Shown here in pieces: positions 8,691 to 17,300 of a stretch of 64,000 nt of DNA (within the stretch, counting starts at the first letter, position 1; every line of letters starts with the position of its first letter). The notes beneath the pieces were generated by a model. The model worked only from the letters and a program-made list of their open reading frames with translations, was not told where the DNA came from and made no database searches. This DNA comes from Magnetofaba australis IT-1 (GTDB taxonomy: Bacteria > Pseudomonadota > Magnetococcia > Magnetococcales > Magnetococcaceae), in assembly GCF_002109495.1 (NCBI RefSeq), contig NZ_LVJN01000020.1, positions 1,162,300-1,226,299 on the forward strand, in the 5' to 3' direction. The translations under genes were made by a program, and so were the position numbers.

Positions 8691-8755
8691 GTCCCGCCGG
8701 GACGATGGGCGCATTATGGAATCTTTACGCAGGCGGGCGACCGCGTCGCGCCTGC
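8691..8755 (+). promoter_or_regulatory. Two stem-loops in the aldolase leader
   Basis: GTCCC-GCC-GGGAC at 8691-8703 and a longer hairpin at 8729-8755 (outer arms GCAGGC/GCCTGC, inner arms GCGAC/GTCGC, loop CGC) lie within the 100 bases before the fba start. They could be operator or leader RNA structures; no known riboswitch is recognised. Confidence 0.4.
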
Positions 8756-8792
8756 ATGACGAACCCGACACGCGTTTTTGAGGAGAGTATTT

Positions 8793-9857
8793 ATGGCTCA
8801 GGTATCCATGCGTCAACTGTTGGACCACGCCGCCGAGAACGGTTATGGCATGCCCGCGTTCAACATCAACAACATGGAGCAGATGCTGGCGATTATGGAA
8901 GCCGCCGCCGAGACCGACTCGCCGGTGATCATGCAGGCCAGCCGTGGGGCGCGCAAATACGCCAACGACACCGTCCTCTCCTATCTCATCAAGGCCGCCA
9001 TTGAGATGTACCCGGACATCCCGGTGTGTATGCACCAGGACCACGGCAACTCCCCGGCCACCTGTATGTCCGCCATCTCCTTCGGCTTCTCCTCGGTGAT
9101 GATGGACGGCTCGCTGAGCGAAGACGGCAAAACCCCCTCCACTTATGAGTACAACGTCGAAACCACCCGCAAGGTGGTGGAGATGGCCCATATGGTGGGC
9201 GTCTCCGTGGAGGGTGAGCTGGGTTGCCTGGGCTCCCTGGAGACCGGCGAAGGCGAAAAAGAGGATGGTCACGGCTTTGAAGGCAAGCTGGATATGGAGT
9301 CGCTGCTGACCGACCCCGATCAGGCCGCCGACTTCGTCTCCAAAACCGGCGTGGACGCCCTGGCCATCGCCATCGGCACCTCCCACGGCGCCTACAAGTT
9401 CACCCGCAAGCCCACCGGCGACATCCTCGCCATCAGCCGGGTCAAAGAGATTCACGAGCGTCTGCCCAACGTGCACCTGGTGATGCACGGCTCCTCGGCG
9501 GTGCCGCAGAATCTGCAGGACGTGATCAACAAGTACGGCGGCGAGATGCCCCAGACCTATGGCGTGCCTTTGGAAGAGGTGGAGACCGCCATCAAGCACG
9601 GCGTGCGCAAGGTCAACATCGACACCGACAACCGCATGGCCATCACCGGCGCCATCCGCAAGGTGTTTGCCGAACAGCCGGGCAAATTTGACCCCCGCGA
9701 CTATCTGAAACCCGCCATGGCGGAGATGAAGAAGGTCTGCATCGAGCGCTTTGAGCGTTTCGGTTGCGCTGGTCAGGCCTCCAAGATCAAGTCCATCCCG
9801 CTGCCCAAAATGGCGACCCGCTACGCCGCCGGCGAGCTGGACGCCAAGGTGAAGTAA
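8793..9857 (+). CDS. fba: Class II fructose-bisphosphate aldolase (Calvin-cycle subtype)
   Basis: Zinc-dependent aldol cleavage or condensation of fructose-1,6-bisphosphate, and of sedoheptulose bisphosphate in Calvin-type members. The 354 residues contain [13 protein letters not shown] (catalytic Asp and zinc His), [34 protein letters not shown] and [13 protein letters not shown]. The long form with the [18 protein letters not shown] loop matches the CbbA-type subgroup rather than E. coli FbaA. A GAGGAGAG site lies 7 bases before the ATG. It is monocistronic, ending in a strong terminator. Carbonic anhydrase and PpdK in the same window fit carbon fixation or gluconeogenesis. Confidence 0.93.
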   Translation: MAQVSMRQLLDHAAENGYGMPAFNINNMEQMLAIMEAAAETDSPVIMQASRGARKYANDTVLSYLIKAAIEMYPDIPVCMHQDHGNSPATCMSAISFGFSSVMMDGSLSEDGKTPSTYEYNVETTRKVVEMAHMVGVSVEGELGCLGSLETGEGEKEDGHGFEGKLDMESLLTDPDQAADFVSKTGVDALAIAIGTSHGAYKFTRKPTGDILAISRVKEIHERLPNVHLVMHGSSAVPQNLQDVINKYGGEMPQTYGVPLEEVETAIKHGVRKVNIDTDNRMAITGAIRKVFAEQPGKFDPRDYLKPAMAEMKKVCIERFERFGCAGQASKIKSIPLPKMATRYAAGELDAKVK

Positions 9858-9950
9858 GAAAAATCGACAACTCTGGAAACAGTTATGACGTTTCTGGAGC
9901 AGAACTTGCACTGTCATTCCCGGCGCACTGCGCGCCGGGGAGTGGAAGCG

Positions 9951-9986
9951 AACCCGCCCCGGCCCTGCGCCAGGGCGGGTTTTTTC
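9951..9986 (+). terminator. Rho-independent terminator after fba
   Basis: AACCCGCCC pairs with GGGCGGGTT and is followed by a T-run. A second GC-rich hairpin (CCCGGCGC/GCGCCGGG) lies immediately upstream at about 9919-9939. Confidence 0.9.
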
Positions 9987-10024
9987 TGTTTAAACTATTG
10001 AACGCACAAGGATTGGGCTCTTCC

Positions 10025-11605
10025 ATGAGATGGCGTGGATTGTGGATTCGACGCAGCGCTGCAGCGCTGGCGGCGTTGGCGGGGGTGGGGATGTTGACGC
10101 CTCAGTCGGCGCACGCGATCAATGAGAACCCCTGTCCGGTGGCGCGGGAGTTGGCGCTCAAGGGGTTGCAGCTATACGACCTCAAGCCCGAACCGGGGCT
10201 GGAGGCGCTGGAGCGCGCCTACAAACTGTGCCCGGATGATCTGGCCATCACCTACAACACCGGCTTGGCCAACTTCTCCAGCGGCAACATCGAGCGGGCG
10301 CGGGATCTGTGGAAACTGAGCAGCAGCGCCCACCCAGAGCACCGTCCCAGCGTGGCCAATCTGGCCTGGACCTACTTTGAGCTGGGCGAGGATGAGAGCG
10401 CCCATATCACCGCTTTCAAAGCGTTGGCGCGCTTCCCCGGCGATATCCCTCTGGCCCACACCAAAATCTACAGTCTGTTTCGCATGGGGCGCTATCTGGA
10501 GGCGTATGACTGGTTGGTGCGGGCCAAACTCGAGGGGCTGCGCGCGGCCAAATGGAAGCGCGAAGCCACCGAGTACGTAGTGGAGAATCTGTGGCGGCGT
10601 TTCCGTCGCGGCGATGAGTACGATGCGCTGCGGCGGACGGTGAACCTGCTGGTGAAAGAGTATCCCAAAGAGGAGGCGTTCATTGTCGCCAAGGATATGT
10701 TGGCGCGCGCCATGGTCAACCCCGACGCCGAGGCGCCCTTCGCCATTCCCATGCCCCACGAGGCGTGGGCCAAGCGCGGCAATGTGGATGATCGTCGCGA
10801 GATCCTTGACGAGTTCATTGCCGCTTTGCCGGGACTGAACGTTTGGGAGAAGCGCCAGGACGCCTATGCGGTGGTGGTGGGGGTGTCGCGCTACAAAGAG
10901 TTGCCGGGGCGTCCTTACGGCGCTCGCGACGCCAAACTATTCGCCGACCTGCTGAGCAAACGCGGGGTGTTGCTGGGCGATGACGCCCATCTGCGTCTGC
11001 GCACCGACGCCGAGGCCACCCAAGGGGTGGTGGCGCAGGATATGATGTGGTTGCTGGAGCAGGGGCGGCTCAATCCCAATGCGCAACTGATCTTCTACTT
11101 CTCCGGCCACGGCGCGCGCACGGTGGCCATGGGGCAGTCACAAACCTTGGCGCTGCTGGTGGATGCGCCGAGTAGCGGCGACTTCTCCCGCACCGGGCTC
11201 TCCCTGAACAACTTCAACGATTTGTTGGAAAAACTGGTCAATCGCGATGTGCTGGTGGTGGTGGACGCCTGCTTCTCCGGCCAGGCGCCGTGTGTGGCCG
11301 CCAGCGAAGACGCCTCCAGCGGGCCGCTGTTCAGCAGCACGAAACCGTGGATCTGGGCCGCCGCTGATGGCGGATCGGCTGCGGACTATGTGCCGGGTCG
11401 TCAGAGCGCGCTCAGCTACTTCCTGGCCAAAGGGATGTTGGGCGCGGGCGACGGCGCGGCCGGTCGCGAGGCCGATGGCTGGACGCAGTTGGATGAGGCG
11501 TTCGCCTACGCCAAACAGGCCATCGCAAAACACGATCTGAGCATGCAGCCCGGCGCGTCGAACCTGACGCCGTTGCGTCTAACCAAGAGCGGAGGGGAGC
11601 GATGA
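10025..11605 (+). CDS. Exported TPR-caspase (peptidase C14) protein
   Basis: A 526-residue protein with a Sec-type signal peptide ending ...TPQSAHA (about residues 1-34). Helical TPR-like repeats fill residues 40-270 (LALKGLQLYDLKPEPGLEALERAYKLCPDD), followed by a caspase-like domain from about residue 279 (DAYAVVVGVSRYKELPG). The catalytic dyad is visible: His in LIFYFSGHGAR (about residue 360) and Cys in VLVVVDACFSGQ (about residue 415). Both residues are intact, so proteolytic activity is expected, probably outside the cytoplasm. It overlaps the next gene by ATGA, so the two products are translationally coupled. Substrate unknown. Confidence 0.87.
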   Translation: MRWRGLWIRRSAAALAALAGVGMLTPQSAHAINENPCPVARELALKGLQLYDLKPEPGLEALERAYKLCPDDLAITYNTGLANFSSGNIERARDLWKLSSSAHPEHRPSVANLAWTYFELGEDESAHITAFKALARFPGDIPLAHTKIYSLFRMGRYLEAYDWLVRAKLEGLRAAKWKREATEYVVENLWRRFRRGDEYDALRRTVNLLVKEYPKEEAFIVAKDMLARAMVNPDAEAPFAIPMPHEAWAKRGNVDDRREILDEFIAALPGLNVWEKRQDAYAVVVGVSRYKELPGRPYGARDAKLFADLLSKRGVLLGDDAHLRLRTDAEATQGVVAQDMMWLLEQGRLNPNAQLIFYFSGHGARTVAMGQSQTLALLVDAPSSGDFSRTGLSLNNFNDLLEKLVNRDVLVVVDACFSGQAPCVAASEDASSGPLFSSTKPWIWAAADGGSAADYVPGRQSALSYFLAKGMLGAGDGAAGREADGWTQLDEAFAYAKQAIAKHDLSMQPGASNLTPLRLTKSGGER

Positions 11606-12513
11606 GCGTGCGCAATCACCAATCCTGGCGGCGCTGGCTGCCCCGCTTTGGGCTGCTGTGCGCGGCGTTGTGGAGTAGCAGCGCGCAGGCGTTTCTGGTC
11701 AATGAGTGGGCTCCCATCGAGACCGGCTCCAAACAGATTGAACCGCTGCGTCAGGTGCAGCCGGGGCGGAGCTTTGTGGAGCCCATGACCGGCATGCGCA
11801 TGATCTGGCTGCCGGGCGGTTGCTTCCCCATGGGCTCGCCGCCGCGCATCGAGAGCCGCGACGCCGATGAAGGCGCGGTGCGATCGGTGTGCGTGGATGG
11901 GGTATGGCTGGCGCAGAGCGAAATGACCCAGGGGCAGTGGCTGTCGGTGATGCGCCACAACCCGGCGGCCAACCGCTTGGGCGAGGACTACCCGGTGGAG
12001 CGGGTGGCGTGGGATGATGTGGAGTTGATGCTCAAGCAGCTCAACGCCCACTACAAAGGGGTGTTGACGTTCCGTCTGCCCAGTGAAGCGGAGTGGGAGT
12101 TCGCCTGCCGCAATGGCGGGCAGAATATCCGCTATGCAGGGGGCAGCAGCCCGGAACAGTTCGCCTGGTATGCGGGCAACAGCGGCGGACGCACGCAGCG
12201 GGTGGGCAGTCTGCACCCCAATCGTCTGGGGTTTGTGGATATGAGCGGCTCGGTGTGGGAGTGGACCCGCGACGCCTATGACGCCATGGCCTACGCCAAA
12301 CTGGGCGGCTCCAGCCCGGTGGCGCAGGGGTTGACTCCGTATCGCGCCATTCGCGGCGGCGCCTTCGACAGCCCGGCCAAACAGACGCGCTGCGCCAATC
12401 GCGGTTTTGAGCGCTTCTCCGTGCGTTCGCCCGCTATCGGTCTGCGTCTGGCGGCGGTGTTGGATAATCGGGTGGAGAAGAAGGTGTTGGGCGTGGGCGA
12501 CCTGCCTTTTTGA
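11602..12513 (+). CDS. Exported SUMF1/FGE-fold protein
   Basis: The 303-residue protein starts with a signal peptide ending SSSAQA and then has the formylglycine-generating-enzyme fold: MIWLPGGCFPMGS, SEMTQGQWLSVM, YPVERVAWDDV, FRLPSEAEWEFACRNG, LGFVDMSGSVWEWTRD and YRAIRGGAFDSP...TRCANRG...IGLRLA. Where true FGE has two copper-binding cysteines after RGGSW, only the second (TRCANR) is present. The protein is therefore more likely a binding or adaptor member, or a PvdO/EgtB-like enzyme, than a sulfatase activator. No sulfatase is seen nearby. Its start codon overlaps the caspase stop (ATGA), which implies a joint function. Confidence 0.85.
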   Translation: MSVRNHQSWRRWLPRFGLLCAALWSSSAQAFLVNEWAPIETGSKQIEPLRQVQPGRSFVEPMTGMRMIWLPGGCFPMGSPPRIESRDADEGAVRSVCVDGVWLAQSEMTQGQWLSVMRHNPAANRLGEDYPVERVAWDDVELMLKQLNAHYKGVLTFRLPSEAEWEFACRNGGQNIRYAGGSSPEQFAWYAGNSGGRTQRVGSLHPNRLGFVDMSGSVWEWTRDAYDAMAYAKLGGSSPVAQGLTPYRAIRGGAFDSPAKQTRCANRGFERFSVRSPAIGLRLAAVLDNRVEKKVLGVGDLPF

Positions 12514-12537
12514 TCGCCCACGCCATGCTTGCTGCGC

Positions 12538-13734
12538 TTAGACGATCAGGTCCATCAAGGTGATGTCGTCGCTCTGTCCGGCATCGCCATGGAAGCGATC
12601 GAGGAACTGCTTGATGGCGATGAGCGGGTGGTTGCTGCGCAGGGTCTGCAGAATCAGTTGATCGGCGCGCTCCTGGCCCAACAGTTCGCCCTCGGGGTCG
12701 GTGGTTTCGATAATGCCGTCGGTGTGGAAGACGATGTGGTCGCTGGGCTCCACCGGAATGGTGACGCCGCTGGTGTCAAACAGCTCGTTGGGCAGAATGC
12801 CCAGCGGGGATGAGTTGGTTTCCAAGTGCTGTAGCAATTCGCCGTTGCGAACGATCATGCCGCTGGGCATGCCGCCCATCCACACGAACAGATGGTCGCG
12901 ACGGGGGTTGAGCGAGGCCCAGCAGCCCGCCATATAGAGGCCAGTGGGCAATTTTGCGCGCATCTGTCTGTGCATCTCGCGAATGATGGTCTCCGGCGCG
13001 AATCCCTTGTTGGTCATGCTGTAGAAGATATCGGAGACCAAAGGCCCGATCAGCGCGGCGGGCAGGCCGTGACCGGTGACGTCGCCCAGCATGGCGTAGT
13101 GCGCCCCCTCCGGGGTCATGCCCGAAAGCACCATATCCCCTGATGAGATATCCACAGGTTCGAAAAGGACGCGCAACTTACGATCGTTGAGCGGCGCCTT
13201 CTCGCGCATGCGGGTGAGGATATCCTCCACAAAGTAGCGCTCCTGATCCAATTTGGCCTTGGCCAGCGCCAGGGCGTCATTGGTCTCGCGCGCATAGATC
13301 TCCTTGCGGATGCGCTGGCGCAGCAGGTCCCAGTGAATCGGCTTGGTCAGATAGTCCGACGCGCCCGCCTCAAACGCCTCATCCACGGATTGGCGATCAT
13401 CCATGCCGGTGACCATAAGCAGCGGCAGGCGGTCGCCCCATTCGGTTTGGCGGATGCGTCGGCACGCCTCAAAGCCATCCATGCCGGGCATGCGCGCATC
13501 CATGAGCACCAGATCCGGCAGCGGTTCATGATCATCGTAGAGGGTCTGTAGCAGGCTGAGGGCGGCGTCGCCATCTTCGGCTTCCACAGAAGTATAGCCG
13601 TGTTTTTTCAAAAATCGGCGTGTGAGCACGCGCAGATCGGGATCGTCATCGACGATCAGAATGGCGTGGCGTGTGTGGGGAGTGTCAATTTCCGATTTCA
13701 TGGCGGTGGCGACCATGGTGTCTGTGTCAGACAT
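12538..13734 (-). CDS. Response regulator with PP2C (RsbU/SpoIIE-type) phosphatase output
   Basis: A receiver domain occupies residues 20-145: AILIVDDDPDLRVL acidic pocket, phospho-acceptor Asp in DLVLMDARMPGMDG, and switch Lys in DYLTKP. A linker leads to a PP2C-type phosphatase domain (about 180-398) with MLGDVTGHGLPAALIG and IVFHTDGIIETTD, which hold the metal-binding aspartates. Such proteins dephosphorylate STAS anti-anti-sigma factors in partner-switching pathways. A stand-alone STAS protein is encoded at 30474 but is not linked. A GAGGG site lies 6 bases upstream of the ATG. The cognate kinase is not in the neighbourhood. Confidence 0.92.
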   Translation of the reverse strand: MSDTDTMVATAMKSEIDTPHTRHAILIVDDDPDLRVLTRRFLKKHGYTSVEAEDGDAALSLLQTLYDDHEPLPDLVLMDARMPGMDGFEACRRIRQTEWGDRLPLLMVTGMDDRQSVDEAFEAGASDYLTKPIHWDLLRQRIRKEIYARETNDALALAKAKLDQERYFVEDILTRMREKAPLNDRKLRVLFEPVDISSGDMVLSGMTPEGAHYAMLGDVTGHGLPAALIGPLVSDIFYSMTNKGFAPETIIREMHRQMRAKLPTGLYMAGCWASLNPRRDHLFVWMGGMPSGMIVRNGELLQHLETNSSPLGILPNELFDTSGVTIPVEPSDHIVFHTDGIIETTDPEGELLGQERADQLILQTLRSNHPLIAIKQFLDRFHGDAGQSDDITLMDLIV

Positions 13735-13865
13735 AATGCCCTCATCAGTTTAACAGGGGGCTGTGGTGTGCTTAAGTCGAAATAATAAAGCGCGAATAGT
13801 CTTTGGGGTGCAGGGAAAAGCCTTGGTCAAAAATATCTGTCGCTGGGATAATAAGGTGTTAACAG

Positions 13866-15557
13866 CTATTCAATCAATGATTTTGTAAGCTTAAGCCTTG
13901 ATTCTGATGATTCTGTGACGGCATATAACAGGTAGTGCGGACTCGTTGCCTGTCTACGCAGTTGAGCCAATTTGTCTGGCCAAAGAGCGGCAAAGCGTTC
14001 AATGAGGGTCCGGTCCATCTGCGCCAAGGCCTGCGCCAGAGGGTCTTTGCGCCAGCGCGACCAGACCCGCTCCCAGCCCTCGGTCTGCGCGTTGCCCAGG
14101 CAGATATGCGTGGCCGAAAAGAGGGTTACTCGTCCATCCAGCCACAGCATCGGATCACGATCAAAAGGGTCCATGGGCGGCTGCGCGCCATTCAGCCAAG
14201 CATTCAGCAGAGATTTCTCATTGATGTATGCGCTGGGGTCCAGGGTGGCGGCGCGGCCATAGGCGTCGATGACGCTGCTCATGAGATGGATCAGCTTGTG
14301 GGGAAACTTTTGCAAATGAAACGTGGCGTAACTGACGGGGCGCGCCGCTTTTGCCGCATCCTGCGGCAGCTGCTTCTCCCGTGGGGAGTGGGACAGGGCG
14401 TCCACCGCCACGCTGTAGCCGCGGGCAGCCAGTTGGGCGGTCAAACGACCCAGAGCGCCCTGCGAAAACAGCGTGCGTGGATCGAAGTTGGCGCTGGTCT
14501 GTTTGTGTTGCAGGCTTAGTTCAATATCAGACGTTGGCAACCAGGCCTCGATGATATTGGCGATAGCGGCCACCGGGATGCGTTCGCGCAGCTCTCCACG
14601 ATGGTTGGCCTGGATCTCCTGATGAAAATCATCAAAGCTGATCTGCAGAGCGATGCGCGCTGGTTTGGCCTTGCGCGAACGCTTGTTAAGCGCCGACTGC
14701 ATAGCGGTGAGAACGCGCCGCGCATTGTCGGTCTCAATGGCGAACTCGCCATTGAGCAGAATGGCGAAGCGCGCGACATTATTGAGGCTCTCCACAGCGT
14801 GATAAAACAGCGGCAGATCGTCGGTCAAGTCACCGCCGCTAAAGAGCATCTGCCCGCTGATGCGCTGCGCCTGTTTGAGAACTTCGCGCGCCTGCTTATC
14901 GCTGGCGCGCACCGGTGAGCGATGGATGAACAGGCAGTGGGGGCAGCTCTGCGGGCAGCTCATGCGGGGGATGATCCCCACCTTGTCGAAACGGACCGGC
15001 GGCGGGTTGGGCGGATCGGGCAGGGCGTCGATGAGAGCCAGCCGCTCCTGGTCCAGCGGACCGAGGAGCTCGGCGTCCAGCGCCTTTTGCCGCATCTGTT
15101 CGGCGCGCACGCTTTCGCGCACAGGCACGACATAGTGGCCGCTATCCCGCCACAGCTCCGCATGGGCGTGCAACGCGGCTTGGCGGTCATTCTGATGCTG
15201 CGCCAACAGCGCGCGCATGGTCTGATTCAATCCATCCTCTGTGGGAAGAGACAGGCCATAATCCAGATAGGCGGCGGCGAAGGCGTCGCCGGACTCTGTA
15301 TTGGCCAGGAGTTCGGCCAGGGTGGCGAAAGAGGGATTGGCGGAGGCGGCCAGCACGTCGTCAAAATAGCGCGGGTGCACATTCTCGCGTAGCCAATGCC
15401 AAGCGTGACGATAGGCTTGCAGAGGGGCGTGGGCGGCGAATGCAGGCTCGTCCTCGGCGCGCGCGGCGGCGCTGCGCGTGGCGCGGTTGACCGCCAGCTT
15501 GAAGGCGCTGCGCTTGGCGTGTATATACGCCTCAGTCAGAGGTTGCGGCGCATTCAT
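13866..15557 (-). CDS. Radical SAM protein of unknown function
   Basis: The 563-residue protein has the [4Fe-4S]-binding motif CPQSCPHC (C-x3-C-x2-C) at about residue 200, preceded by FDKVGIIPRMS and followed by MLFSGGDLTDDLPLF, which stands for the SAM-binding GGE-like motif. A helical N-terminal domain of about 190 residues and a long C-terminal region flank the core. The substrate is unknown. Its ATG overlaps the stop of the upstream GT2 gene by ATGA, so the two proteins are made together. GT2 members of that subgroup are often found beside radical SAM genes. It is cytosolic, without membrane segments. Confidence 0.85.
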   Translation of the reverse strand: MNAPQPLTEAYIHAKRSAFKLAVNRATRSAAARAEDEPAFAAHAPLQAYRHAWHWLRENVHPRYFDDVLAASANPSFATLAELLANTESGDAFAAAYLDYGLSLPTEDGLNQTMRALLAQHQNDRQAALHAHAELWRDSGHYVVPVRESVRAEQMRQKALDAELLGPLDQERLALIDALPDPPNPPPVRFDKVGIIPRMSCPQSCPHCLFIHRSPVRASDKQAREVLKQAQRISGQMLFSGGDLTDDLPLFYHAVESLNNVARFAILLNGEFAIETDNARRVLTAMQSALNKRSRKAKPARIALQISFDDFHQEIQANHRGELRERIPVAAIANIIEAWLPTSDIELSLQHKQTSANFDPRTLFSQGALGRLTAQLAARGYSVAVDALSHSPREKQLPQDAAKAARPVSYATFHLQKFPHKLIHLMSSVIDAYGRAATLDPSAYINEKSLLNAWLNGAQPPMDPFDRDPMLWLDGRVTLFSATHICLGNAQTEGWERVWSRWRKDPLAQALAQMDRTLIERFAALWPDKLAQLRRQATSPHYLLYAVTESSESRLKLTKSLIE

Positions 15558-16591
15558 GAACGATATCGCTCCCCAATGGCGCCGCCGAAGCGCAGCGCAT
15601 GCAAAGCGCCCCAGGCCAGGGGCGTCAACAGCCAACCCACCATAGTGGAATCCAGACCCGGCGCCAGCCAGCGATCAAACCGGGCCAGCCACGGCTTGCC
15701 AGTGCGCTGTTGCGCCAATAGGGCCAGCTGCCACAGGTTAGCGGCCAGATAGCGGCCAACTCGGCCCCAACGGCGGATCCCTATGCTGACTCCCGCATCG
15801 CCAACAGCATTCAAAAAGTGCGAAACAAACGGCGTCAAATTGAGGCGCTCCGCGCGGCTCTGCTCCCGGTAGGCGTCTGCGGCGCGGGGAAAGAAACTCT
15901 CCAGACCGGTGTGGTGCGCGGTCATGATCAATGCATTGAGCGCCCGGCGTGGGCCGACGCTCTCTTGTTCAAAGCGGCGCGCCGAGGTCTCCAACGCGCC
16001 GGGCAGGGTCATCCACTGGCCCTGGGCAAATATGCGTGCAGCCAGCTTTTGATCCTCCAAGTAGCCTAGAGTGTCGTCGAAGCCGCCCAGTTCAGAAAAA
16101 AAACGCCGTGAAATGAGCAGACCCTGATCGCCATTGATGCAGCCGAGGCGATTGAGGGCGCTTTTGAGTTCATGAAAGCGCAGCGCATTCAATATGTCAG
16201 GGCAAGCGTCGGTGAAGCGCAATGGGAAGTGTCCCGCCACGCGATCATGGCCCAATTTTTTGCATCGCTGACGCAGCGCCGTGAGCGCATCGGCCAGCAG
16301 AGTCGGCTGGGTCAGGCCGGAGTCGGCGTGGAGAAACAGCAGCCATGCTGTTTGCGCGGCATCTGCTCCCGCATTCATCTGTGCGCCGCGCCCGGGCGCG
16401 GAAACGACTACCGCATCGGCAAAACGTTCCGCAAGGGGGATGGTCTCATCCTCGGAGCCGCCGTCACACGCCACAATGCGCAGGACTGCTCCGCGTTGGG
16501 CGCGCAGTTGCGCCACGAGAGCGGGCAGACGCGCCGCTTCATTGCGGGTGGGGATGATGACGTCCAGGATGGCCGCAGGCTTGTCATTCAT
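15554..16591 (-). CDS. GT2 glycosyltransferase, rSAM-associated transferase type
   Basis: A family 2 glycosyltransferase domain fills the first 220 residues: LDVIIPTRNEAARLPALVAQL, VACDGGSEDET, AVVVSAPGRGAQMNAGA, WLLFLHADSGL and GCINGDQGLLISRRFF. These blocks match the TIGR04283-type rSAM-associated transferase subgroup. About 110 further residues at the C-terminus form a more hydrophobic tail that most members of that subgroup lack. The ATG at 16591 starts just before the first strand; the Shine-Dalgarno site is weak. It is the upstream partner of the radical SAM gene (ATGA overlap). The acceptor is unknown. Confidence 0.85.
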   Translation of the reverse strand: MNDKPAAILDVIIPTRNEAARLPALVAQLRAQRGAVLRIVACDGGSEDETIPLAERFADAVVVSAPGRGAQMNAGADAAQTAWLLFLHADSGLTQPTLLADALTALRQRCKKLGHDRVAGHFPLRFTDACPDILNALRFHELKSALNRLGCINGDQGLLISRRFFSELGGFDDTLGYLEDQKLAARIFAQGQWMTLPGALETSARRFEQESVGPRRALNALIMTAHHTGLESFFPRAADAYREQSRAERLNLTPFVSHFLNAVGDAGVSIGIRRWGRVGRYLAANLWQLALLAQQRTGKPWLARFDRWLAPGLDSTMVGWLLTPLAWGALHALRFGGAIGERYRS

Positions 16592-16701
16592 AAGCAAACT
16601 ATGATATACGGAAATGAACGGCGGCGCCAATGGCCTCTGCGCGCACGTCGGCTCCATTCCGCACTCGATCCACGCTGGTCCACCCTCAGGAGAGAAGCGC
16701 C

Positions 16702-17101
16702 ATGCTCGCGCGAACCATCCCCTTTCTGCTGCTCGCCGTCTCCTTCATGCTCAATGTCGGCGCTGCGCAGGCTGAACAAAGTCCCGTGAAACCCGTTGGT
16801 AAGCTGATCTACGTCGGCGCCGAAGGGTGCGGCTGGTGCCAGCGCTGGGAGAAAGAGGTCGGCGTGATCTATCCCAAAACCGAGGTCGGCGCGCTGTTGC
16901 CCATGGTGGAGGTGGATCATGATCACCCCCCCCGCCGCGTTCAAGGATCTCAACGCGCAGATTCGCTTTACCCCCACCTTTATTGTGCAGTCCAGCCAGG
17001 GCAAAGAGATGCTGCGCATTCAAGGCTACCGGGGCGAAGAGTACTTCTGGAACGATATCGAAACCCTGGCCGAACAGATGCAGCAGGATTGCCCGCGCTA
17101 A
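16702..17101 (+). pseudogene. Exported thioredoxin-like (SoxW-type) gene with a frameshift in a C8 tract
   Basis: Frame one gives a signal peptide (MLARTIPFLLLAVSFMLNVGAAQA) and a thioredoxin half with YVGAEGCGWCQRWEKEVG, ending in ...EVDHDHP. At the run of eight Cs (16926-16933) the reading must slip by one base to continue as AAFKDLNAQIRFTPTFIV...QGYRGEEYFW..., which holds the cis-proline and C-terminal helix. The joined product would be about 133 residues, the normal length for small periplasmic thioredoxins of the SoxW type. Without slippage the first frame runs on in non-homologous sequence. A sequencing error, a real mutation or slippage are all possible. It lies upstream of ftsY. Confidence 0.8.
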
Positions 17102-17300
17102 CAGGACTTCGCCGGGTCACTTTTTTGCGCAGCGATTTTCGACGCCTAATCCTTCGACGCGCCCGGCCCACGCCGTGGCGCGTCGATTGCATTTGCTCTT
17201 TGGCGGCGGGCGTTGGATAATCCGTGCGCACAGAAATATTCGCCGCCCGGAGTGCGATTCTCTCAAGCCTCCCGTCTCTCTTGCCGATCGTGAATACGCC

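Noticed and set aside
11602-12513. Sulfatase-activating formylglycine-generating enzyme
   Set aside because: The fold is right, but the first active-site Cys is missing and no sulfatase is nearby; reported only as a SUMF1-fold protein.
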